A DNA stretch of 64,000 nt. It comes from Micrasema longulum (Eukaryota; Arthropoda; Insecta; Trichoptera; Brachycentridae). The position numbers and the translations under genes are program-made. Location of the stretch: NCBI GenBank assembly GCA_022494885.1, contig JAGVSM010001409.1, positions 1 to 64,000 of the forward strand, written 5' to 3'. Below, piece after piece: positions 12,801 through 19,700 of this stretch. Position 1 is the first letter of the stretch. Every line of letters starts with the position of its first letter. The notes under the pieces were generated by a model. It saw only the letters and a list, made by a program, of their open reading frames with translations, ran no database searches and was not told the DNA's origin.

Positions 12801-14888
12801 GAGGCAAGAAGAGAACGGGGGTGGTCTCACGATGATCGGAGGAGACCTGATGGTAAGGTGTAGCCTTACTGACAATTTAATTTTTAAAAACTTAATGAAC
12901 TTTGAAAACAAAAGACATTAAAACAATTGTCTAAGCTTACACTACGTACTCATTCATAAGATGAAAAACATACAATTTTTTGTCAACGGAATGGATTCAT
13001 TGTTAGTTTTATGACTTGTAGACAATTTTTTGTGCACCACATACATTCCGTTAATAGGATGTGTCCCATTAAGGCATCACTCATAAGTGCCATTTTTTTG
13101 TATTATTGATATTCAAAGCATTAACTTAGTGGTCAAACATTTTATTAAATGTTAATAAATGATTGTACATGACCACTTATCAACTTTTTTTTGCAATAAC
13201 TACTATGAGTATTGCATGTTGGTGTAATTAGTGTCCGGATCATCAGAATGAAGAGATGTGGATGAGGGAATTGTTAGACATAGAAAAGTCGGTAAGTGGG
13301 TTATATACAATTATTTACTAACATTTAATAAAATGTTAATTTTTTAGCTTTGTTTTATTCCGGATTATTGATATATATTTTAATGATTTATACAGAGAGA
13401 GGCTACAGTACGGTGGGAAGAAGAGAGGGGCGAAGGAGAGGAGAACCACCGTGGCAATCGGAGGAACCTGCCCATAGGTAATTCATTATTTTTTTTACAT
13501 ATCGACACTATGACTTTTGTACCAGTTTTTGAACTTTATTTAGTTTTTATAAATGAATAAAAATTGTATCAGGGTTAACAAATTACAACAGAGATGGAGA
13601 ATATTTTAGAAAAAGGAAATATGTAGTCTCTAGGCACAGGGCTTATGATCTGTTGTTGGCTCTTTTGAGTGGCCATTTTACCATATCCCTACTTGGCTAT
13701 CACTGCATAAGTAATTTTTGTTCTCTTTACAAGAAAACGAAAAAAAATGCTTATTTTATCAAATGAAAAAGGAAATAGACTTCAGTTTTTAATAGGCAAC
13801 ATTTTATAATAAACATTTCATTTTAATACGTACTTTGGTTGAGCCTTAATAAAACAAACAAGTTTTTTGTCGTCATGTAAAAAGGACAAAAATGGTGAAA
13901 TCCAGTCTTTGTCTACAAACACTTTGACAAACTCAAAATTAAATTGTTATTATTTAGAATAATCCTAAGTCTTTGGAATTATTTCAGATACACATCCACA
14001 ATGGGAAGTCGAGGATGGCGGCGATCGGGAAGCAGTGGGGAGGGAGAGAGGGTGCGCCCCCCCCGCCACCATCGCGTCCCCCGCACGGTCCCCCACGTCG
14101 TCCCCCCTCCGGCTGCTCAGCGCTCCCCCTTCGAGGATGACTTCGCACGCTCCCCGTCCCCGACCTCGAGGCACCGTCACCGCTTCTTCGACGACTTCAA
14201 CCATTCTGAAATCGACTCACCAATTGCTCCTAAAAACGGGACGCGCTTTCGATTCTCCAACGACTTCTCCGAGAAAGACTCGCCTAAATCTCAAAATTCC
14301 CCCTTCGAGAATGATTTCGTCGAAAGTGTCAATCTGTCCAAAAAAATTAACTCCAAGTATGATAGCTCTTACGCGAATCTAGAAAAAGAATCACCAGTGT
14401 CGGCGCGGGTGTCCAATTTTAGATTCAAGTATGACAAGGAACTCAGCTCAGAGAACCTCTCGGGATCTCCCGCTTCCCCCCGCCCTCGCAACTCCTCCCC
14501 CCCTCCTTCGGCACGGTCCCTGTTCGAGGACGACTTCTCCCCCGAGCCGCGGAATGGCATCCTCCGAGCCGCCGACACCAACGGAGAACACTCCAGAAAA
14601 GAAACCATCCGGGAAGGAGAGGAACTCAGACTACCCACAAAAGAGGAGAGAATGGAAAAGATTGTCGGGTTCGATTTCGGCTCTGGAAAGGAAGGACTGC
14701 CAGAAAACAGACGTAGTCAAAAATTTAACAAAAACAGACCTAAAACAGAGTTGGACATCAAGAAATCTGAATCTGTGAATATATTTGCGAGGGAGAGTGA
14801 TCCATTTGATGGAGATGACTTCTTTAACTGTACAGCATCAGACCGACCGCGAAGAGATAATTGGCAAGCCAGCTTCGATAATGCGTAA
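673..14888 (+). CDS. Dab: Disabled (Dab) adaptor, 3' part, eleven exons
   Basis: Disabled couples transmembrane receptors to clathrin and AP-2 and acts in receptor signalling; it works in the cytoplasm at the plasma membrane. Exons: 673-816, 1348-1572, 2666-2875, 5193-5816, 8190-9468, 10027-10227, 11880-11979, 12229-12351, 12758-12852, 13396-13477, 13988-14888. All junctions are GT-AG and phases match (0,0,0,0,1,1,2,2,1,2). The encoded part is about 1,325 residues. Family hallmarks are the end of the PTB domain (RDLFQVVFELKKKE), the block DLEQELSSLQRGLHQMER, and DPLGTGRSKPYVDKK followed by FFQELKNPPKKVLK, which is shared with DAB1 and DAB2. Six DPF motifs and several FxDxF motifs fit AP-2 appendage binding. 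The PTB start and the 5' end lie outside the window. The gene is convergent with the SR-protein gene downstream. The identification is strong; the small RS/RG-rich exons are less certain. Confidence 0.93.
817..1347 (+). other. Dab intron with a diverged minisatellite
   Basis: The intron is non-coding. Its second half, about 1066-1320, is a pyrimidine-rich tandem array described separately. The open frame at 1014-1229 lies entirely inside that array and has no protein-like features. Confidence 0.8.
1066..1320 (+). repeat. Tandem repeat, about 35-40 bp unit
   Basis: A unit resembling 'tttcctttgtaccctttt' plus 'catcatgaaattttg' is repeated about seven times with divergence, directly upstream of the 1348 acceptor. 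The strand shown is strongly pyrimidine-rich. Confidence 0.75.
1348..1572 (+). CDS. Dab: Dab exon: conserved coiled segment and DPF
   Basis: It encodes 75 residues: a Ser/Gly/Ala-rich linker, then AELVDLEQELSSLQRGLHQ and MERLTPPTDPFGDSF. The DLEQEL..LQRG..QMER block is a Dab-family signature, probably helical, and is followed by the first DPF motif. The exon is GC-rich, unlike its flanking introns. It is phase 0 to phase 0, with donor gtaata. Confidence 0.93.
2345..2520 (+). repeat. tRNA-derived SINE, family B
   Basis: It has a B-box-like 'gggttcaattcccatc', then a body with 'tgaaaactgaagcgtaagg' as in other family B copies in this window (33930-34160 and 36935-37125 on this strand; 18340-18512, 41795-41965 and 60595-60842 on the other). 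It is diverged and non-coding. Confidence 0.65.
2533..2625 (+). repeat. Dispersed repeat family C, partial copy
   Basis: The segment 'ggaatatggaagtctagaca' followed by 'tttacagagcttatgacct' is shared with 21980-22110, 13570-13690 and 62168-62312 on this strand and with 18790-18890, 26275-26345 and 42445-42575 on the other. It has no coding content. Confidence 0.65.
2666..2875 (+). CDS. Dab: Dab exon: proline/alanine-rich linker
   Basis: It encodes 70 residues, GFLPPPPSSSRGARAAG through PPTVLQDTH, dominated by Pro, Ser, Ala and Gly and very GC-rich. This is probably disordered linker with possible SH3-binding PPPP stretches. The boundaries are a 'cccag' acceptor and a gttagt donor, phase 0 at both ends. 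The open frame continues into the intron by chance until 3235. Confidence 0.85.
3248..3681. mobile_element. MITE with roughly 35-bp terminal inverted repeats
   Basis: The left end 'aattgagggcattggaagca' continues 'gagatagcaacctcc'. The reverse complement of the right end reads 'aattgaggacattggaagca' then 'aagatggcaaactcc'. The interior of about 430 bp has no transposase frame, so this is a non-autonomous DNA element of unassigned superfamily. Confidence 0.75.
3807..3897 (+). repeat. Short tandem repeat, about 40 bp unit
   Basis: The unit containing 'gttcatacaggtaattaaa' occurs twice and then partially a third time, with intervening 'aataaatat.cgtat'. It is intronic with no apparent function. 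Confidence 0.7.
4080..4146 (+). repeat. CR1/L2-like retrotransposon 3' tail
   Basis: The text 'cttgaggtgattttcacaaa' then 'aatggcgctatataaat' followed by ATT repeats matches the 3' end of the longer element at 47760-48395. Here almost only the tail inserted. Confidence 0.75.
5193..5816 (+). CDS. Dab: Dab exon: DAB homology block and DPF cluster
   Basis: It encodes 208 residues. An N-terminal block LFDVFTDLDPLGTGRSKPY followed by VDKKHFFQELKNPPKKVLK is nearly identical in style to vertebrate DAB1 and DAB2. A proline/lysine linker follows, then a cluster of four DPF motifs in about 25 residues (DPFAETDPFDNTDPF and CEDPF), the classic AP-2 alpha-appendage ligand. The acceptor is 'tttttcgcag' and the donor gtattt; it is phase 0 at both ends. 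Confidence 0.95.
5817..8189 (+). other. Dab intron with a MITE
   Basis: It is AT-rich with no exon visible. A 5-nt-loop hairpin lies at 6061-6093 (arms 'tgtacccaaac' and 'gtttgggtata'). A 542-bp inverted-repeat element lies at 7092-7633. Text at about 7015-7075 ('agctcctgacgtcactg') is repeated at about 33200-33260. The remainder is low complexity. Confidence 0.75.
7092..7633. mobile_element. MITE D, copy 1, with roughly 41-bp inverted repeats
   Basis: The left end 'tatagtccttaaaatttagc' continues 'ttgattagaatgacagctgtca'. The right end is its inverted match, 'aatcatgttacattttaagg' then 'actata'. A second copy, inverted overall, lies at 46640-47187 and shares the interior. There is no open frame for a transposase. 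The ends sit in TATA-type sequence, compatible with a TA-targeting Tc1/mariner-like family, but this is not proved. Confidence 0.85.
8190..9468 (+). CDS. Dab: Dab exon: proline-rich and acidic FxDxF region
   Basis: The largest internal exon encodes about 426 residues. It begins with a proline-rich stretch containing PSPPPPLPPKKPVE, which fits an SH3 ligand. A probable helical segment follows, LDITLAQLLACGIDDLAGRL then HMPADVLSRMTIVQL, and then a long acidic Ser-rich region with FEDNF, FDNFD, DRYAVFREIEEF, DRYAALRDL and HSDFFDCIDN. FxDxF-type motifs fit AP-2 binding. The first 300 bases are strongly GC-rich and the rest is not. It enters in phase 0 and leaves in phase 1 at 'aca g|gtaatc'. Confidence 0.92.
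9557..9910 (+). repeat. Dispersed repeat family F, copy 1
   Basis: This intronic segment aligns by eye with about 52385-52760 on the same strand: shared text includes 'attcatacattttt.gaaac' and 'taatgctctaatttt', with similar spacing and a shared 'ccggaaa' block. It is non-coding and diverged; the element type is unknown. Confidence 0.65.
10027..10227 (+). CDS. Dab: Dab exon: Gly-rich with PWSSEE motif
   Basis: It encodes 67 residues with a glycine-rich run, then GGSPWSSEESPPPHHEP and a basic HHRRNRR end. Phase 1 in and out joins the frames on both sides. The SPW-x-x-EE-PPP pattern recurs in the exons at 11880 and 13396, which supports the frame. The donor is gtgagt. Confidence 0.82.
10880..10942 (+). 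repeat. CR1/L2-like 3' tail
   Basis: The text 'cttgaggtattttattacg' then 'aaaatggcgctatataagtt' followed by AAT repeats matches the tail at 4080-4146 and the longer copy ending near 48395. Confidence 0.75.
11180..11645 (-). mobile_element. RTE-like retrotransposon C-terminal fragment, broken
   Basis: On the minus strand, pieces in more than one frame resemble the C-terminal tail of RTE-like polyproteins: a MESYQSICFIHAV piece, then LLVTVKRRQ, then TSWLRKLRQWFGKPDAAML, like the common 'SWLRNLREWFG' ending. Frame changes and stops show it is dead. It lies antisense in a Dab intron. Confidence 0.65.
11880..11979 (+). CDS. Dab: Dab small exon with PWDEEPPPP
   Basis: It is 100 bp, phase 1 in and phase 2 out, encoding about 33 residues: QTSSSSRDVSPWDEEPPPPR then DPVPHTRSYHRE. 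It repeats the PW..EE.PPP theme of the preceding exon. The acceptor is 'ccaaattag' and the donor gtacat. It is probably disordered. Confidence 0.82.
12229..12351 (+). CDS. Dab: Dab small exon, Arg/Ser/Asp-rich
   Basis: It encodes about 41 residues: HESAGSRERRDSGGSRERRD, then a basic GRERHRRRRLSPR and an acidic DDDDE end. SRERRDSG occurs twice within the exon. It is phase 2 in and out; the donor is gtaaga. Low complexity makes the family match weak, but the frame is continuous. Confidence 0.78.
12352..12757 (+). other. Dab intron
   Basis: About 400 bp of AT-rich sequence with no repeat or exon that I recognise. Confidence 0.7.
12758..12852 (+). CDS. Dab: Dab small exon, Arg-rich
   Basis: It is 95 bp, phase 2 in and phase 1 out, encoding WSGDGSYSRRPGSREARRE then RGWSHDDRRRPDG. 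It is similar in style to the neighbouring basic exons. The main donor is gtaagg at 12853. An alternative GT at 12858 would put the frame in register with a cryptic downstream exon (see findings). Confidence 0.78.
12853..13395 (+). other. Dab intron containing a cryptic exon
   Basis: It is AT-rich. At 13232-13291 a 60-bp segment is flanked by AG and gtaagt and is open in one frame, but not in the frame set by the main splice. Nothing else is seen. Confidence 0.65.
13396..13477 (+). CDS. Dab: Dab small exon with PPWQSEEP
   Basis: It is 82 bp, phase 1 in and phase 2 out, encoding ERGYSTVGRREGRRRGE then PPWQSEEPAHR. The PW..EE motif matches those in the 10027 and 11880 exons and confirms the frame. 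The donor is gtaatt. Confidence 0.8.
13478..13987 (+). other. Dab last intron with family C repeat
   Basis: A dispersed repeat copy at about 13570-13690 ('attacaacagagatggagaa', 'gggcttatgatctgttgttg') occupies part of it. The rest is AT-rich with no other feature. Confidence 0.7.
13988..14888 (+). CDS. Dab: Dab terminal exon: FxDxF-rich C-terminus
   Basis: It encodes about 299 residues to the stop at 14886-14888. An Arg/Pro-rich start is followed by repeated FxDxF-type motifs: SPFEDDFARS, RFFDDFNHSE, RFSNDFSEKD, SPFENDFVES and LFEDDFSPEP. The end carries ESDPFDGDDFFNC and finishes NWQASFDNA. FxDxF and DPF are known AP-2 alpha-appendage ligands, so this tail is a probable clathrin-adaptor recruitment region. 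It enters in phase 2 from 13477. The open frame extends upstream of the exon by chance to 13944. Confidence 0.9.
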
Positions 14889-15118
14889 CATTGCCAGTTG
14901 GGAAGTCAAACAGACGATCTCGGGACTATTTGAACTGTGATGGAGCTTGAGCATTTATTAAGCTTTTAATGACCACTAATGTTGCATGGACATGCGAGAG
15001 AGGTCTGGACTACTGTGACAGAGTAGTACTATATCTCCCTATTAGTTAGCTTTAGCTAACTATTGCCAATTAGTCCACAATTCCACAAGTCATTGTGCAA
15101 CATACTAGTTTTAATAAA
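14889..15118 (+). other. Dab: Dab 3' UTR, probable
   Basis: It follows the stop directly and ends at the first AATAAA (15113-15118). It contains no ORF of note. Confidence 0.6.
15113..15118 (+). terminator. Poly(A) signal AATAAA for Dab
   Basis: This is the first canonical AATAAA after the Dab stop, about 225 bases downstream. Later plus-strand signals could be used instead. Confidence 0.55.
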
Positions 15119-15996
15119 TCACTTTAGATGTTAAAACTTTCAATTAATATACATAAATGTTTTTACATAATTATTAATTTATTACCTCGTACGTATTTAA
15201 TTTATTACATTTTTTTACAAAGGCATTTTTGTATAAGTATTGTTCGACCGAATGTTGAGAATGAGATTACAGATAGTATGAACAAATTTTATAATCCTAT
15301 TATTTTGTAAATACACCATTTATTTATTTATTGGCTTCCTGATGAAATGTGCAATGAAATTGTATGACGATTGTATAGGACGAAGAAAAGCATTTTACCA
15401 TTTATTACTGTTGTATAGATGTTTCATTTTTTAGAAATATATCTGACTCATTCGATGAATTAACTTGGTGTTTTCTTCATACCATTTATCCATAAATTTC
15501 AAAAATTGTTCCTGCCTTTAAATATTTCATTAGACAACAATAATCTGTAAAATTCTAGTGCCATAGACTTGCACAGACTCACTATAAAAACTGTGATAAG
15601 TTTAGATCACTCGTTAATTTAATTAAAACATAATTTTTACACTTCATTTTGAATTGGTGAACTTATAATCAGATTTTTTTGAACAAGTAGTGTTTGGGAA
15701 CTGGTCGCCATTGTATTGTGCATATCAATTTCAAAGGCAATATAAATTACCATAAAATACTGAATTAATTTCCTAAAATATTCTAAGAATTACAAAACAT
15801 AAATCAATTATAAACCTTTATTTAAATTTCTTTTTGAGTCATACCAAAGGGGTCTTCTTATAACTGTTATACCGCATTTATGTATTCCACTATAAAATAT
15901 CTATTCTGAATTATAAAAAACATTGTTAACAAACACTTTTTTATGCTTATGAAGACAAATAATACAAAGTAATAACATTACAAATGAATTTGAAAG
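15119..15996. other. Gap between convergent genes
   Basis: This AT-rich DNA lies between the tail-to-tail Dab and SR-protein genes and may be UTR of either. TTTATT at 15817-15822 gives a second minus-strand poly(A) signal. No gene is seen. Confidence 0.6.
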
Positions 15997-16002
15997 TTTA
16001 TT
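15997..16002 (-). terminator. Poly(A) signal for the SR-protein gene
   Basis: TTTATT on the plus strand reads AATAAA on the minus strand, 47 bases past the stop codon. An alternative lies at 15817-15822. Confidence 0.5.
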
Positions 16003-16048
16003 TACATAAGAAATGTAGTGCCATCGGTGCATAAATAAGGGAAGTTCA

Positions 16049-16727
16049 TTAGGGAGAGTTTGATATATCCATGTTGTCGGGGGAGTCTTTGCTCGTGGCG
16101 GCTTCGGGAGATTCGCTTCGTTCTTCTGATTTGCGAGATGCCTTGTCAGCTTCGAATCCCAGGTCCTCTTCATCGTAATTCCGCACTACTTTTGGAGCAT
16201 TTAGCTTTTTCTTTCCCTCTACGCTCGGAGACTTGGACCTTCTCTTGGACTTGCCCTTGGAATGCGACCTCTTGGATTCTCTGGATTTGGACCTCTTTCT
16301 GTCCCTGGATTTAGATCTCTTCCGGTCTCGGGAACGCGAACGTTTTCTGTCGCGGGAACGAGAGCGTTTTCTCTCACGAGAACGCGATCGTTTGCGGTCT
16401 CTAGATTTGGAGCGACGTTTTCCTCGCGATCGGCTCCTTTTCCTGTCCCTCGATCTAGAACGTTTTCGTTCTCTAGATTTAGAACGCTTCCTATCTCTCG
16501 ATTTTTTTTCTCTGGACCGAGATCGCCGTTTTTCTTTGCCGGGCTCTATAGAAGAAGACCTTTTCTTTTCCACGGAAGGTTCTTTCTCGGGAGTTTTCTT
16601 TTTATCGTCTTTCTTCTTTTCTTTTTCCTTTTCTCTATCTTTATTTCTCGATCGATCACGTTTGGATGATTTTGAACTTTTTCCGCGAGATCTTGACCTG
16701 CTACGACGTCTTCTAGAGCGAGATCTG
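16049..16727 (-). CDS. SREK1: SR gene exon 4: RS/RK repeats and C-terminus
   Basis: It encodes about 226 residues plus stop (16049-16051). An RS start is followed by a Lys/Glu/Asp stretch, then a tandem run of octapeptides of the type RSRDRKRS or KSRERKRS, and the conserved acidic C-terminus VVRNYDEEDLGFEADKASR ending MDISNSP. The 24-bp periodicity makes long antisense open frames that are not genes. Confidence 0.92.
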
Positions 16728-19700
16728 CTAAAATGTAAAAAAAAATGTATGAATTTTAGAAATAATCTTGATAGAGTAAGTTAAAATCAATGTTCACTAA
16801 GAATAATAACCGCTATCTCAGAGGTCATTCATCAAAATTTAACATTACGTCCTTTACATTTAACCCCAGAAAGAATTTCCTGACAAACCAGGTTGAGGGG
16901 CAATAGAATATCTTTCCAAGGATAGTGATTGGTGCACGTTCAGTTGATGCGTTTAAAAACGACTGGACGAACACATCAATTTATGTTTCCTATTGTATTA
17001 TGTGTGTGCATTAAATGACCTAAACGCATCAGCTTAATCCTGCTAGATATTTAATGTACAGGTTTTCTTATGACACGTTGTTTGTCTTTGGTAAGATCTT
17101 TTTCTTAAAATGTAAATTGTTTTATATTTTGTCATGCTTATGCAAAAAATATTTTTTCCGGCTGATATACCAACAAAGCATAATGAAAAATATGATACCT
17201 GGAGCGATGTCGGTTGCGGCGGCGCGAGCGAGAGCGGGAGCGACGGGAGCGTTGTCGCGAGCGGGAACGAGAGCGACGTGATCTGTGGTGTGAACGGGAG
17301 CGACCATGTGAATGCGAGCGTGACCTCGTCCTGCAATATATACTGGGATTTAGTACTCGTGACAGTTGCACTTACTTATACTAAATACATTTGCAAAATA
17401 TTTGGCTGAAATTTAAAATTACACTTTTTTTGTTGTTGAAATATTTGCATTCTTGCGTATTTATTTTTGAGGCCATTCTTAACTGGTTGCAAATAACTCA
17501 ATACTAGAAAATGAGATCAAGTTATGGTAGAGCGGGGTTTGAACCTCAGATCTCTGATCCACAAGTTACAATAATTGCGTGCCCTTATAATGTAAGATAC
17601 AAACGTGAAAATATGAATGAACTGTTCTAAAGCCGAGAAATTCGAACCAAATATTAATGCCACTTAACACTTACTGATAAAATAAAATAAAAATCGAGTA
17701 GCAAAATATCACGACATAAATTTAATGAAAAAAAAACATATTTTACTACGGATATCTCCCATTTCAACCTCTAAAAATTCCACAAAAAGTATAGTGTGTT
17801 TGCATAAATGAAAATACAGAAAAAAATATTATAGCATGTAAATTCTAATAAAGAATCAATTAACTGGTAAATTAACCATTTAATAATTCTGTGTTGATAA
17901 GGTAAAGGTAGTTTAGTTAATATTGTAGTATATATATTCGTTAACTTATCTACCTTAACCTTATCAACACAGAATTATTATATATGTATTTGTTAAAATA
18001 CTCTTGTATTAAAATTTATGTACAGTATTTATTTTTATGTACTTATGAGTGTCATGGAAAAAATCTTCAGGAGTATATACATTTACATTTTAAAATACAT
18101 TTTATAAAAAACGCTTATCTTAATTATAAGTTCATCATTCCTGGTCATGTCCATAGGAAGAAAAGTCAGGCAGCTGAACATAATCACTTTGGAGATCAAA
18201 TCAATGAAAGGGCAAATAGGTACTCTCGCTATGACTTCCCCATCTAAAGGTTCCTGGCCTTATATATTTTCTCAATTTGACTTATTTCGTTTTATTTTAT
18301 TTTAGTCCAATAAAAATTTATTTGAATGTCAATTCCCCTTTTCATGGGTCACTGCACCGGTACACGGATCCAAGTGTATCTTAATATTTTCTTGCGACAC
18401 GAAAGCATCAGTCCCGCGCTTCGGGTGCCAGTCCGAGGACAATGAAATATTCTGGTGACGAACCGGTCATGGTAGGCAAACGCCCTGAGCATTAGACTAT
18501 GAGGTGGACATAAGTTGAAAGATGTAAAAAGATACCTTCTTTTATCCTTGGAGAGCATCCCAATAACAGGATCAATGGCTGCGGAGATAAGATTCTGCGC
18601 TTCCTTAACTCGGCACATTGCTTCCTCTATCTCTCGCTGTGCTGCCTCATTGCTCTTGGTTTGTGGCTTGGATATGGCTTGGGTTGCGTGGTGTAACTAA
18701 AATAACAAAAATAATTCTGCGAGATTATAATCAAACTTTTGGGCCAAGAAAATTACGAATTTATTTTTTGATAGATTTAAAAAATAAATCGTTTGTAAAA
18801 AACCAGCCAATGACAAGTCATAAGCCCTGTAAATGCCCAGACTTCCATATTCCCTTCTCAAAAATGTTTTCCCTCTCTGTTGAAATAAATCTCTGGCGGC
18901 CTCCGTGGTGTAGTGGTCAAGACGCTTGACTCACACACGAAAGGTTCCGGGTTCGATTCCCGGTGAGAACACAAAAATTAAAATGTGTATTTTCTCAAGC
19001 CTGGGTGTTCTGTGATGTAATTCACCACTGTAATTGGGCCGCCTGGCCTGTTGTGGTGCAAAAATAAATAAAAAAAAATAAAAAAAATTTAAATATATAT
19101 AATCCCTAATAATTGAGTACTATGTGCTATGTATAGTTCCCAATATTAGTATTTTGTTGCATCTATCTATGTAGGTAAACCCGTACCGAGATAGATGCAA
19201 TTTGTATGGTGTGGTATCGGTAGGGTATCGCACCCGCTGGCAGCACAGCAGGAAGCGACAGCAAGGCGATCCGCGGTCACTCGCTCAAATATTTTAATAT
19301 TCACCCGAATGACAGCGGACCGTCCCACAATCACCGCTCACCATACCTCCCACAAGTACAGACACATATACATATCTGCAGTAAAAAAAAAAAAACCTAA
19401 ATAATACACTATGTTTCAAGGGCACTATGCCTTGTCCAAGAGCCACATCGCCACCGGTTTTGAAAACCTATGTAGTGGTTTTATATATCTAATTGATGAA
19501 GGAAGTATATTATGTAGTTTTATTCCACTACAGTAGTAGTAGTGCTGGGCCGATGTGGTCCTTAGTTTGGGAACAATGAGGCATTTGTTTGGGTTAGCTC
19601 TAGTTTGGTGTGAATGGTCTGCTTATTTCTGCGTATGTATGGTTTTGAGTATAAATGCATAAGTACATTTATTGAACAGTTGATTAATATTTAAGACAGG

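Larger units (their letters stand above)
17331..18535 (-). other. SR gene intron 2 with hairpin
   Basis: It contains a 100-nt imperfect hairpin at 17881-17980, a SINE at 18340-18512, and a degenerate tRNA-like stretch at about 17523-17582 ('agcggggtttgaacctcag'). There is no further exon. Confidence 0.7.

Noticed and set aside
14035..14382. A 115-codon frame overlapping the last Dab exon
   Set aside because: It is out of frame with the conserved FxDxF reading and has shadow-like composition. It is mentioned only as the result of the cryptic-exon splice.
16233..16784. A 183-codon plus-strand frame and an overlapping 135-codon frame opposite the SR gene
   Set aside because: They mirror the 24-bp repeat of the RS domain on the other strand. 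Composition alone produces them; there is no domain or splice logic.
18899..18970. A tRNA gene at the SINE head
   Set aside because: The T-arm is perfect but the acceptor stem does not pair, and the same sequence continues into a shared SINE body with an A-rich tail.
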